Source of the DNA: Ascidia mentula
Lineage: Eukaryota; Chordata; Ascidiacea; Phlebobranchia; Ascidiidae
Direction of reading: 5' to 3'
Assembly (NCBI GenBank): GCA_947561715.1
Contig: OX387197.1
Span: 24,764,266-24,828,265, forward strand
Length of the DNA stretch: 64,000 bases
Shown here piece by piece: positions 1 to 11,397 of this stretch; the stretch's first letter is position 1; each line of letters begins with the position of its first letter. The notes beneath the pieces are model-generated. The model worked only from the letters and a program-made list of their open reading frames with translations. It did no database searches and was not told the origin of the DNA. A program made the position numbers and the translations under genes.

Positions 1-337
1 TTTTTTTCAATTTAGTTATAATTAGGTCTTTTTTTACTTGAGCTGTCATTTTTGAAGATTGCTGGTTGGCTTTGATACCAGTTACAAAGTACTATTTGTT
101 CAATAAAGCTTTTGCTTGCTCATTTAGCAATTTTCTTTTATATTACTTAAGAAATGGTATTGCTTTGATGGAATTAAAGTGGGTAATATTCTGTCAAAAA
201 TATAATGCTATTTTTAAACAACATAAACAATATCAGCAATATTGACAACCCACAAAGAAATCAGTTCATTGTAAACTTTCTCTGTTTCTGTAACATCTTG
301 TAGATGAATAATATTGTAATTGTGTGTGTGATTACAG

Positions 338-2661
338 GTTTGGATCTAAAAACTATTGTAGTACTGCCAGGAGGAGAAGACCTTAATGACTGGATTGCTG
401 TACATGTCGTTGACTTCTTCAACCGCATAAACTTAATTTATGGAACCGTGTCAGACTTCTGCACTGCTGAGGTCAGTATTTGGCAGGCAATCTTCCACGT
501 TGAATACTTTGGCATGAAAGCAAAAGTTACGAAGGCAATATATCACTTCCTGCTTCACTCTGTCTGTCTGCATGGCGTGTTGGCCACGGTGGCCATATAA
601 GTATGTCATCAGCGGCCAACATATTAAGCAATATGCTAGTATATAACCCTTAAGATACATACTGTTTGTCCTGTTTGGGCTTTGCTGTTCATGGTAAACC
701 TTTATAAACCCAGAAGTTAAGTTTCTTAAGTTATGTTGTTAAAAGGTTAAATTTAATTTTTTTAAGCAAAGACAAGAGTTTTTTTATTATTGTGGATGTT
801 AAAACGTTGTTCATTTCCATGTCGGTCAGACAAGTTGCTTTGGTCCAAAATCAATTTTGTCAAATGTACTTTGGCCCTATACTCTTTAGCTGTCCATCAT
901 AGCTTTAATTTATTATGCAAAGTTACTATCTTTCCATTGAATGTTGTCCTCAAATGTACCCCAGATATATTTACATTACAGTCATGCCCCATAATGTCCG
1001 GGGGTCCGAGGTACGAATACAGATGGCAGGACAATGGAAAATACAAAAAACCAACCAATCTTTCAGCATCTGAATATGTTGCCGAACTCATGCAGTGGAT
1101 CGAACAACTTATAAATGATGAATCCTTGTTTCCCACCAAAGTTGGTATGTATCGACACAACTGATTGTGTACTAAACAAGAAAAAACGTAGTGTATATAG
1201 GTTATACACATACTGGAAAACTGTTTGGCCCAATGTTAGTATATTTGGATTTATAGGCAAAACTACTGTGTACATAGTTGTAAATATTATTAGACAAGAC
1301 CATCTGTCTGTAGATTTTAGGGTAATTGTCTTTGAATTTCCCTAATTATAAATGAGCTTCTTTGGTCACCATTCACATATGGTTTCCTAGTAGCACTTTT
1401 TGTTGAGCCACTATGTACAGTGTGGGTATTTTCTGTCGCTCTATATTTGTCCATTCTTTCATCAGCAGTGATGCACCCTATTGTCTTTTGCAGGAACTCC
1501 ATTTCCTAAATCCTTTCAGGGGACATGCAAGAAAATCTTGACCCGCCTTCATAGGGTTTTTATACATGTTTACATCCACCACTTCGACAGGGTACATGTA
1601 AGTACCTCTACACCTTTCAGGCCACATCCTGTTGATAAACTGTTGTCATTAGTCATTGTGTACGGTGACACAACCCATATGAGAGTAGATACATGGGCAG
1701 TTTGTTTGTGTGAAAAATTTTTAGTTTTATGCTTTAAAATGGCCTGAAGATAATTTTGGTGCATTTTTAAGTGGGAACGCACACCAACGATTATGTGTAC
1801 CTCAATTTACTTTGCAAAATTTTTTGAATAGATTTGTTGACACGAACTTGTAAAAGCTGCCTGAAATGTTAACATGTTACAATGGTAAAGGCTGAAATTT
1901 GTTCAAGTCACGAACAAAAGTTGGGTAATCCATCATAAAGCTGTTTATGTTTCCTAATTTAGTTTACTACTTAATGGTCTGGAACTGCCCTGATAACCCA
2001 ATTACAATGACTTACTCATGATGATAGTGTGCTGTTAATTGTATTAAGTATAAAACTGGGTCAGCCCAAGTTGGTGCTGTTTAAAATTTGTTGTCTTGGG
2101 ATGATTTGCAAATATGCCAAGATCCAGCAGTAGTAAAAAAAGTTCTAAAAGGCTAATATATTTTGGGAGCTTGTGATAATATCATCATGATTGACTTTTT
2201 TCTGCTTGTGGTGGTATTAAACTACACACTAAACCATCCATTTTGTGGAACCATGTTTTTTTTACATGTGTCACATATAGATTCCTATGCAATATATTAT
2301 AAATTGAGTGTTTTTAACACAGAGCATGGGGGCAGAGGCACATATAAATGCCTGCTACAAACATTTCTTCTATTTTGTTCGTAATTTCAACTTGGTCGAT
2401 AGAAAAGAGCTTGAACCCCTGGTAAGATTTGTCCCTTGGACTAAAAACTGTAGCCAGCATGTAGTTTTGTTACATTTTTGTGCTAAAATATTCTTTTTTT
2501 ATGAACAAAAAGCCAAATGTAAATAATATATGTATATGTATTTTTATTGATTGTTTATTGTATGTAGTTGAGTATTTATAGGGTTCAAGAATATTAGGAT
2601 CAGTTTGAACTTTCACATCTTTTTGCAGAAAGAAATGCAAATGACAATTTGTCATGAGTAA
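338..2661 (+). CDS. MOB3: MOB3-type kinase activator, 3' part of the gene (first exon before the window)
   Basis: Five exons at 338-471, 982-1144, 1494-1597, 2323-2421 and 2629-2661 join in phase and end at TAA 2659-2661. The joined protein reads [77 protein letters not shown] and ends [10 protein letters not shown], which follows vertebrate MOB3A/B/C closely, including the zinc-ligand Cys and His positions of the family. The N-terminal exon (about 35 residues) must lie upstream of base 1 because exon 338 opens in the middle of a Gly codon. MOB proteins are adaptors that bind and regulate NDR/LATS or MST kinases; MOB3 members are linked to MST1. Introns are short with GT-AG ends. An AATAAA lies near 2720 in the presumed 3' UTR. 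Family assignment is secure; which MOB3 paralogue is not. Confidence 0.95.
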
Positions 2662-4214
2662 CATTTCATCCTTCACTGGAAAATAATCTTAAAAAAGAAC
2701 AACGGAAGAATGACATGTAGGAAATAAATTGTACATCTGAAAAAAATGTTCATCAAGCAAACCATGAAAGTGGATGGTGAAAGTGGATTCAATGCAGTAA
2801 TTCTTTCTCCATTGTCAGTAGACTGCTCTCTGCCTCCAACCTATTTATGCTTTGGACTGTGAAGAGGAATTGAGCTATTGTTATTTGGTTTCACATTTGA
2901 TTCCTTCCACTAGTTTCGGGCAACAAACTTCCTTCATTGTTTGTGAGGAAATCTTTGCAAACAAGGTTTCTTCAAGTCCTTTTTTAAAATTCCTTTTGTT
3001 TAATTTTGTTGAGCTAACATAACATTTTAACATTTATGTTACTGTCAAAATATCTCACAGTTTTTACATTAGCTTGTGGATGTAGCTAGTGATTTTTCGA
3101 TGTTATTAAAGTCATTATGTTTTGTAAAACATTGATAAAAGTGTTTTAGTGGTTTGAGAAATATTATCCATTCCCAATCCTGCCCAAGTATAAGTGATAA
3201 CATTGTGATAAAGAAGTGTTTTTTGCATCAGGTTAAATGTTGGAAAGTAGTCGTGTTGGTTTGCAAGCACACAAAGAAAATGTCCTGTTGTTTCACTACA
3301 AACTCTGGATGCTCCGAGTTTTGTGTGTGCTTACTGCATATATTGCCTCAAACACAATGAGAATGAGGACTTGATATTGCGTTTAGCTCATGACTTTTAA
3401 AGTAAGAAACAAATGTTCCTTCGCTACCCAATTGCACCAATATTTTTTTACCATGTTCTTCGTGTGGCGTTTTGTTTTCTAGTTGAGAAATTGAATTTTA
3501 CTTTTGCATTGTTAATAACATGACACATTAGATTTCATGACTCAAGTTATTTCATTGCTTGTTTTTTTTTCATTGTCAGTCTTTGCAGCCTGGTTTCAAA
3601 TTTGCCTTTTCACCAAAATCTGCTAATTTTACACAAAAGTTTAGTAAACCAACCCCCGATCAACATTTTCCGCTTTCACTGGATCCAACGTTTTTTACTG
3701 TATTTTATTCTGGTGTGTTTTGTCTGCATTGAGATTATGTTGCTTTGTTGGCCCTCCTCGAAAACATTGTGTCATTCATTTCTTCCTTCGAAATTGTAAA
3801 TAAACCAAATTCCGGAAAACAGCGTGCACTGTAACGTCACAAACGTTTTTTTAAAAAGCGCTGCTGAAGTTCTTCACACAAACGTTGTCATTGCAATGTA
3901 ACAAATAATCTTGTTCTGTCCTAACTGAAAAAACTTCGTATATTTCACAGAATCGGTGCAAGTACCTTGTGTAATTTAGATGGCATGAGATTGTCGGTAA
4001 AACCCCAGCCTTTTACGATAGAATTCTCTCAATTCATGGCACCCCCATTGTCTGTTCGTGGGCCCTCATAACAGACAGGAGCACCTGATCCACCTCCTTA
4101 ATGGGGTTTAATGAAACACATTAGTTTGCTCGTTCTAACTAACTTATTTAAGTCGAACTACAAACAAATGATTTGGTGGCGGTCAACGCTATTGCGATCT
4201 ATATAAGCCCATGT

Positions 4215-4300
4215 TTTGTGTTGTTTTAATTTTCACATAGAGATTCGAACCTAGGTTTTCCGGAAAATACTACTACACCGGGTCACAAAGTTTTTTTTCC
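4215..4300 (-). repeat. tRNA-derived SINE fragment
   Basis: On the minus strand the segment contains GGTTCGAATC, a good Pol III B box, followed upstream by GTGACCCGGTGTAGTAG. This looks like the tRNA-related head of a SINE. No A box was identified with confidence. It sits 130 bp from a second SINE-like fragment. Confidence 0.4.
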
Positions 4301-4424
4301 AAATTTGATCCACATATAATTATGTGTAAAACAGAAATATGTGCGAATGTTAATGATCAGGCGTGAACAGGGCCACCATGTGTCATTTTTGTTTATAAAT
4401 TTGAGTTTAAATACTACACGAAAT

Positions 4425-4575
4425 CGAATCAGCTTTTCATCTTGGTATATTGGTCGGGCGCTTGACCTTTTCTTTGAACACACCTGGATTTGAACCCAGG
4501 ATAGCCACAAATCCCAATCAGGTTTTCTTCTCTTGGTATACTGGTCGGGCGCTTGGTCAATGCTGCCAATCAATT
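4425..4575 (-). repeat. tRNA-derived SINE-like repeat, two partial units
   Basis: The motif TTGGTATAYTGGTCGGGCGC occurs twice (near 4442 and 4535). Between them, at 4483-4500, is the T-arm-like hairpin CCTGGGTTCAAATCCAGG (minus strand), which contains a B box. On the minus strand the repeated motif resembles a tRNA anticodon arm. A related segment occurs at about 44100-44195 (shared pieces: GATCAGGTTTT, GGGCGCTTGGTC, GGCCAA or GCCAA). The arrangement suggests a dispersed tRNA-derived SINE family, here a partial dimer or one insertion next to another. Confidence 0.45.
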
Positions 4576-6176
4576 ACGAACCAAATTATCTTCTTTCACC
4601 ATGCGGGTAATAAAAACTGCACAGTGCAGTCGCAAGGTGGGGTTACTGAGATATTGCTCTTGTGCGTTTTGTTCTTTGCAATTTGCTTTCAGTCATGCGT
4701 ATCCAAGCGGTACACCGACATCAGGAATTTTTCTTTCAAGATGACAAATTTTTAATCGATTGTTCGGTAAGCAGTGAAGAAGGAGGAATGGTGGCATGGA
4801 AACGAGGGAAAGCCAAAGGTCCCTTGGGTCCGGATCGTTTGTCTTCTTGTCGAGGCGCCAGGGGAATTGTGTCAGGACGACTTTTACACGATTGCGTTTT
4901 GGGCTCACAAACTCATCGGATTACCGTTTGATTCATGGCGTTCATTGAACCGGATGCTTCCAGAGTGTGGACAGAAGGTGTTGTCACTCTGCTAGAATGC
5001 TGGCGCTGCTATTTTGAGAGAATGCCGGAAAACTTTGTAATTGTGGTGAATATAACCTTGCGCGTAATTATGTTCACAAACTTACGTTAATAACTTTTTT
5101 AGGAAACGTTTGGTTGTATTTGTGACAGTTCGGTAAAACAAAAGTTGTGTTGAATAACATAGGAAGTTGCAAAAATCGAACGAGGAAAATTTTTAGTTCT
5201 TTTCAACTAATTTTAAATTAAATACAATTACGGTTAGGCGAAAGAAGATTGAAACGTTGAGTAACTTTTAAGGACGAAAGAGGTCTTTGCAATGGGTTAC
5301 ACAGACAACAACGCCTATCTCACTTCAAAATTGTCTCTGTTTAGTTTAATCTCTTTAAAAATAAAATGCAAGGCGGAGCAAAGACGATGTTTTTTGTGTG
5401 TAAGATGGTTGTTAATCTAAACAGTGATTTTATCACCCAAAAGAAGGAAGGGTGCGGTTGTTGAAGAAGAAAAAGTACTTTTACCATGAGCAGTTTACAA
5501 CCTTGATAAAAAGTTGCATCTACTGTTTTTATAAATGTCGGTAGTTGATGTCCGACAATGTCAATCTCAGCGTTTGGACGTAAATTTTGCCCATTTTACG
5601 GCAGGATATTTCCCTGTTAGTTGGTCTTTGGGCACAAGTACAACACGATCCAACACCAGAGCAGTTTGTCCCGCACTGCCGGACAACGCTCGAATATAGA
5701 ACGGCTACCACCGGGAGCATAAGGAGTCGTTGCATTAAAAATGTATGTGATCGAATCATCATATTAGGAAAGGCACCCGAGGCACTTACGACCAGAACAG
5801 AATTTCCCCGTGCAAGGATTTGGTGGCTCTTAGGCGGCCTGTAGTCACGTTTAGAAAGCTGAAAGGTCAAAACAATTTGTTTGAGCTATTTCGGGGGTGG
5901 ACAGAACTATTTGAGCTTATTTGTAAATCTCAAATTCGCTAACACTGTTTGGCGTCGTATGTTGTTCAGCAAAAACCGTTTGTCCAAGGATGTGTTTCGA
6001 AGACGTCCTCAAATGCAACAATAGACCGGTTATGAAAAATACGCAGAGCAAATTATGATTAAGCAAATCCAGCAATTCGTAAATACCTTAGTAATCATTG
6101 TGTCATTTGTGTGCAGAAGTTTGTTGTTCAATCTAAAAGCTTTTATTGGAAAATTGTCTGTGATTCGTCGATCAGA

Positions 6177-9100
6177 ATGTTCTTCGAATTATGGATGGTA
6201 ATCTTGATTACAATCGAAGCCAGAGGTAAGAAAATAATATTTTTAAAAAATGTGCACTGCTGTGACAAAACAATATATGCTGTGACGTCATTTTCCTTAC
6301 ATAAAAAATTTACTTAATTGACGAAATAAATGGTCAAAATATTACGTTTTTCGTTCGCACGATACGATTTTTGTGGAAATAATTCAGTATTTTCATAGCG
6401 GTTTGTTGGAAGCGAACAGAAGTTTTCGACCTTAAATAACCTCTATTGCGTCACGCAAATCCATATAACTTTGTGTCGCATTAAACCTGAAGTTTATAGT
6501 AAACGTTTGGACAGGTAGCGTTAGGGTTCGATTGGTCGATAATCTATAGGACGATTAAACGCCCACAACTAACACAATACGTTTTCCCTTGTGTTTCATC
6601 AAAACCCAAATTTTAAGACGTGTCTGCGTATCACGACAACATATCAACAATTGTTAACTGGTATCTGTTGGATGTATTGGTTCCTATACACCGGCCCTTG
6701 GAACATATGGGACCAATTGCACTACAACAAGCCACGCGCTTGAAGAACGGGGCCACAGTTTACCATGAAAAAAGTGCTTTTGGATATTGTAATGACCTTG
6801 TTTTAGTGAAGTATAGAGGTATGTAATTGGCCCACATATTCTAGGACCGACTCTAACAATACGTTCGATAATATGTTCTTGAGCGATTGGCTGACACGGG
6901 TAATTCGAAAGGACATTAAAATTTCATATACACAGCGAACGAGGTTAAGTTAAAATACATTTGGGTTGTGAAGTAACGTAGTTGCAAGTATTACGAAAAC
7001 TTGGAGGCAAGTGTTCCACCAAGATTTTTGCCTCACGACAACTTGCATGAAAAGTTTGGTCGAGTTCACGTCGTAGTGGAGTTTTGATTTATAGAAGATT
7101 ATATTATACGATCCTTTTGTGGTACGCAAGGGCACAACTAAATGCGCACTCGATGTTTTAGCTACACGCCTTGTCACATCCTATACATCCGCACATAAAT
7201 TCGAGTCCCAGGCGTTTTACAGCATCACCCGCGCACGTCACATTTTATCAAAGGTACAGCAAACATCGGCCGAGCGGTCTGGGTCGGCCGTCGTCATTAC
7301 GCCGACAACACGACTTGGATTCCCCGGGGAATCTCGATAAGACGCGCCGGCTTTGCGACAAATCGAATCTGCCGCTCGTTAGGAATCGTACACAACGTAT
7401 TAGAATCGATCGAACGCCGGGTAACCTTAAATTAAAGGGTCGCCGCGACGAGGTCTAATCGTGAGTCTTATTTTGCAAGTGATCAAAATTCTGAATTTAA
7501 TATATTTTTCGGTCGACTGATTCTCTTTTGCTGAAATAAACGCAATAAAAATTATTGGCTCCACATTGCTTATCATATGATTATTGTGACACGGGGCCTG
7601 ACGGCACTATTGGTTGAGCTTTGCTTGGCCATAGTGTTTCCACCTTGTTTTCGCCGTAAGGTTGCACCTAGTTTGGTGCTGAACGGATGACGGTGATTGC
7701 ATAGTCACCACAAAGTGGATTTTTTTGCCTGGCCGTTTGGTCAGCAAAGTCGTCTTATAGTCACACCAGCTGCACTGATGAGACCTTTTAGGTCGAAACA
7801 GTGGCCATCTGTCTGCAGCTTATACACAAGCAATAATATAACCGAATTTGATTTACTGAATAAGAATAAGCAATAACACTTATTTTTCAATTATTTTCAA
7901 ACGAAACTTGCATTTAAAATAACAAAGCAGTCACGCATATAACCACAAATATCTACACTTTATAAGTTGCCTTGCATTGGTATGAGTACATCGTTCAACC
8001 TGATTATATACGGAAATATAATCGAAACTTTCATAACAATTAAGTCACACAATTTCCGCATTGTCAGAGGCTATGGATGATTTTTCTTTGTCAGTTGAAA
8101 TGTTTACATAAACCTTCCTTGCATATCATCAGGTGGTGACACAAAACGACTGGAACCAACTACTCCAAAAGTGACTGCAGTCAGGCAACCTCTTTTCACC
8201 TTGAAACGACCTCCAGAGATTGAAATCAACGCTCCAGATCTCCTCCGCACACGGTATGGTTCGTGTTCTTACGAGGAGATCATGATCGCATCCCAGAAGT
8301 GCGAATCCCTCTTCTTCAAAGGCCTCATGGAGGATAACTGCAGGAGTTGTTCGTACGTTACCCGAATTTACATGAAATTGTCCACTATATCAATAGATAT
8401 CCATTCTGTTTCAATGCGATATTGGCCTTCACAATACAACAGAAGGTTCATGCATAAACTATATACAAAACAAGACTTTAATTTTAAAATAACGTTTTAT
8501 GTAATTTTAGTTCAATGCATGAAGACCTGCAAGTTGACTATAATCCAACATTTATCAATTTCTAATTCATATAGACCTGAGTCTTGTGTTAATGTTACGT
8601 GATGCAATAGTGACCCACACACACGTATACGGGGTATTTATAAATTGTTCCTGTTTCTGTGCAGAAGCCAGTACAAGTCGTTGCAACAATGTGTGAGTCG
8701 GAAATGGCTGAGTTGTAACACTGCGCAAAAAATGACGTCACTTGCAACATTACCTGACAATAGATTCGTTCAGAATTCTGAAGCCGCTTATTGCAATGGC
8801 GGAACGCTTGCACTGCCTGGATCCGGGTACGGAATAATTCAATTTTACTCTTGTGTTACCAAATGTCGCATATATCGTACTTTGATACTAAACGTACTTT
8901 AATGGTTAAACTGGATGCGTAATTTAACGTGAAATTACTTTCGAAATCGTCAATAAGTCGACAGGAATCAGCCTGTCCTGCTTGGTGGCACTCACGAATC
9001 TTCCTTTTCCTGCCTGGAATCCAAAATTACTCACAAAGGAGTGGCTTTGTGAGTAATTTTGGATATTATAAACTTTCTGAAACGGTAAAATCCTCCTTGG

Positions 9101-10845
9101 GTACATTATTTCAACAATATGATGGTTTGGTTGCACATATGTCGAGGCAGAAAAAACTTCGATCACGAGAAACTCTGCCTTTAAAAATGTTTACAAATCT
9201 TGATTGTTTCGACTTTATGACTTCCTCTCAAAATCCCGGTAACCTCTGTCCACAGGCACCCCATCAACTACTGCTCACCCGATTACTACACGGAAGCAAA
9301 ACGGTGTCTCCGCAAATTCCACCAAATGTTCCGGCAAAACGTAACCCACCCAGGCACCTGTGTTGCCTACTTGAGAGCGAGGACGTGTTTCAATCGAGTG
9401 CAAGATAGGTATTGCGAATACCCAAAGTTCCTGCAGGTCATCCTCAACGTAACGAGGGACCTTTACAGGCAAGTAGAATTTGTTAAACGTCCAGTTAAAG
9501 TTAATTTACGCTTGGAGCGCTGTCACCTCTGAACTCGCAGTTTTTAAATATTTGTAATTTTAGCAATGGTTTTGCAACGAATAACGTGGTAGGTGGCGCT
9601 TAACTAAGTTAGGCGTGGAGTTTCGTAGTGAAACTCACATCAGAGTTTATTGTCTGGAAAATACGCCTCCGGTCAATGGACCCGGCTTCCTTTTACTTTC
9701 TTCAGTAATATGATATTCTCAGTAGTTACTTCCAATCAAAATATGTTTATTCTTTTAAGTCTTGCAAATCAAAACTGGTATCCACTACAGAGTTAGCATT
9801 GCATTAATGTCGTGTAGAATTCGCATGGAATAAAAATAGAATAGAATGAGTGACTAAACGCCAGACTGCAACGCAGGCAGTCTGGAGCAGAGGAAACAAT
9901 TAGCACTTAACAGTTTATATGGAAATCATGATTGCTTGCTAGTTCAGCTTGGTAATTACAAGGCCGTTGCAGTTTCGATTACAATATAATGAAAGAAATA
10001 CGGATGAAATATTATTTTCGCTTAAATTCCTTACATTTGACTTGATTTGATCTGTTACCGCCTTACCAACATAACACGTGGCTTTAATGTTCCGTAAATT
10101 TGTAAATCGTCTGCTAAAAGTTTGAACTTACGCCAGTTTTGAACACGTGAATTATTTATAATATAAGACAAGGTTCCGCGATTCCAATATTATCAGAAGC
10201 GACGCAGTAATCTTTCATGCAATCGCATGATTTGCAGGATCGCCCACTGCACAGGTCCTTACTTGGCGATCACAGCGATGTTAACTATCATATAGTGAAA
10301 CTACTGAGCTCCTGTAGCTAAATCGGTAGAGCGTTGGACTTGATTAGCCCAGGGTCATGAGTTCGAACCTCACCAAGAGCTTCAATTGTAAGAATGATAA
10401 ATCACAAAACGTTTTGAACAATATTTAACGTGTGATAATATAATGAAATTTTTGACTGTCAGTTCATAACCGGAATATGTTTAGGTGCTGGAACCCATTC
10501 TGTGTCTGGCAAGCAACCAACCGTGGCGCCAACACACCCTGCGGTCAACAGGCCGTGACGAGACAAGAGTATTACGTAATACGGGGAATACCCGCCGGCT
10601 GCAATCGCAACGAGGCGGCTGAGGTTTCTCAATGGCTCACCATGGACCAGGTAACGTACCGCCCTTCAATCGACCTTCAGAGGACAAGAAAAAGGACTTT
10701 GAACCGCTTGGCGGCGAGGGTCAACAAGAAGTTTGTCCCGCCCGGAAAAATTACCACACCACCTACTGGAAAAGCTGCAAAAAATACTTGTACACTCGGT
10801 GTCGTTGTTTTGCTTGCTGGTCTTCTTACGTTTGTGCTGTGTTAA
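6177..10845 (+). CDS. Secreted, probably GPI-anchored cysteine-rich protein; family not recognised
   Basis: Five exons join in phase: 6177-6225, 8133-8352, 8665-8826, 9256-9468, 10485-10845, giving about 335 residues. Exon 1 encodes a short signal peptide, MFFELWMVILITIEARG. The mature part has two similar cysteine-rich modules. One starts YGSCSYEEIMIASQKC and contains CRSCSSQYKSLQQCV. The other starts INYCSPDYYTEAKRC and contains TCVAYLRARTCF and RYCEYPKFL. A further Cys-rich segment starts RCWNPFC. The C-terminus ends in a basic spacer and the hydrophobic tail CTLGVVVLLAGLLTFVLC right at the stop, the usual GPI-anchor signal. The string CSSQYKSLQQCV resembles GDNF-family receptor alpha domains, but Cys spacing elsewhere does not settle this. 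Intron 4 starts with GC (AG|GCAAGT) rather than GT. Intron 1 carries a hammerhead-bearing repeat. The gene model is well supported by phase; the function is unknown. Confidence 0.75.
7260..7460. other. CpG-rich island inside intron 1
   Basis: This 200-bp stretch is much richer in CG dinucleotides than its AT-rich surroundings and contains the palindrome CCCCGGGG near 7324. It also contains GGCCGAGCGGTCT, which resembles the A-box region of Leu or Ser tRNAs, but I cannot fold a tRNA from it. It may be an unmethylated regulatory patch or a repeat fragment. Confidence 0.3.
7620..7860 (+). repeat. SINE-like dispersed repeat carrying a hammerhead ribozyme (copy 1)
   Basis: The segment shares CACAAAGTGGA, the CTGCACTGATGAGACC block and surrounding sequence with segments near 17450-17640 and 38070-38205. 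Outer limits are approximate because similarity fades. It lies in intron 1 of the GPI-protein gene in the same orientation as that gene. Confidence 0.6.
7768..7820 (+). ncRNA. Hammerhead ribozyme, type I topology, apparently intact
   Basis: All canonical parts are visible. Stem I is AGCTGCA 7768-7774 pairing with TGCAGCT 7814-7820, seven of seven pairs. The core CTGATGA is at 7775-7781. Stem II is GACC 7782-7785 pairing with GGTC 7791-7794. GAA follows at 7795-7797. Stem III is ACAG 7798-7801 pairing with CTGT 7809-7812 around a 7-nt loop. The cleavage-site nucleotide is C7813, preceded by the required U. Hammerheads of this kind are known in animal retroelements and small circular retrozyme RNAs. 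Self-cleavage here is inferred from structure only. Confidence 0.88.
9019..9064. repeat. Perfect 20-bp inverted repeat, 6-nt loop
   Basis: ATCCAAAATTACTCACAAAG at 9019-9038 is followed by GAGTGG and then its exact reverse complement at 9045-9064. It lies in intron 3 of the GPI-protein gene. It could form a stable hairpin in RNA or be the trace of a small inverted-repeat insertion. Confidence 0.9.
10225..10290 (+). repeat. Dispersed repeat, also present near 28610-28700 on the other strand
   Basis: The block containing CAGGTCCTTACTTGGCGATC, preceded by ATGCAATC and AGGATCGCCCA, recurs in reverse orientation at about 28610-28700. The two copies differ by scattered changes and a small indel. 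This copy ends shortly before a tRNA-like segment, so the two could belong to one composite element. Confidence 0.6.
10308..10380 (+). pseudogene. tRNA-like sequence (degenerate tRNA or tRNA-derived SINE head)
   Basis: Acceptor halves GCTCCTG and CAAGAGC pair six of seven. The A box TAGCTAAATCGG and the B box GTTCGAACC both match Pol III consensus. The T arm ATGAG/CTCAC has one mismatch. The anticodon arm TGGAC-TTGATTA-GCCCA also has a mismatch and would give anticodon GAT. One extra base lies between the D and anticodon arms. The mismatches and insertion argue against a working tRNA. Confidence 0.55.
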
Positions 10846-11397
10846 TACGCCATTACTTTACACAGTAAATATTTTAAGCGCGAGCAGGGATAATTGTATT
10901 TGAAACATTTTGAGATGTCACAGCACGCAGATTAATACAAGCAGCATATATCGGAAAGTCGAATTTTGAGACCAGAGTCGTAGAGAATGTTCTAAATCAA
11001 ACCGCACCGTTTTTCTGCTTAGCCAGTGTTTCTCAGCACTTTTCCCTGTGCGGGCGAATTCAGTTTTGGTAAAAGCTGCATGGCCTAATGTTAAACAGCA
11101 CTTTGATCCAAGATCCACTGGTTAAGAAATACTGTGCAAAACCAATCAAAGTTTTTTATGCTTCCATTAAACTGTGCCTTCATCTTTTTACTTTCATTTA
11201 CACCAACACTTGTTTTGGATTTACTGTGTAACACATGGAAATATAGGAAATGTATTCCACCAATTCTACAATAAGGTTCCACACATCAGCAGAAAACCAT
11301 AATAGGCATCGATATCAAAATATATTCAAGTTCTCCACAAAAAAAACATTAAAACACAAGTAATGCACATTGTCAGGAGTTTATAGTCGACGCTCCA
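10846..11397. other. Intergenic region between convergent genes
   Basis: About 550 bp separates the stop of the GPI-protein gene (+) from the stop of the BRD7/9 gene (-). It presumably holds both 3' UTRs. Nothing else was recognised. Confidence 0.5.

Larger units (their letters stand above)
2662..6176. other. Intergenic stretch with SINE fragments and no supported gene
   Basis: Between the MOB3 stop and the next start codon there is 3.5 kb. It holds tRNA-derived SINE fragments at about 4215-4300 and 4425-4575. Short open frames occur at 4774-4995 and 5587-5844 (+), but I recognise no domain, find no convincing exon chain, and cannot call them genes. The stretch 2750-4200 is AT-rich sequence without evident structure. 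Confidence 0.5.

Noticed and set aside
4774-4995. Open frame of 73 codons, possible exon
   Set aside because: No recognisable domain, overlapping alternative frames of similar length, and no splice chain linking it to a neighbour.
5529-5870. Overlapping open frames on both strands
   Set aside because: No known motif in either frame and no splice partner; open length is not unusual for the local composition.
10308-10380. Functional tRNA (anticodon GAT)
   Set aside because: Extra base between D and anticodon arms and mismatches in three stems make a working tRNA unlikely.
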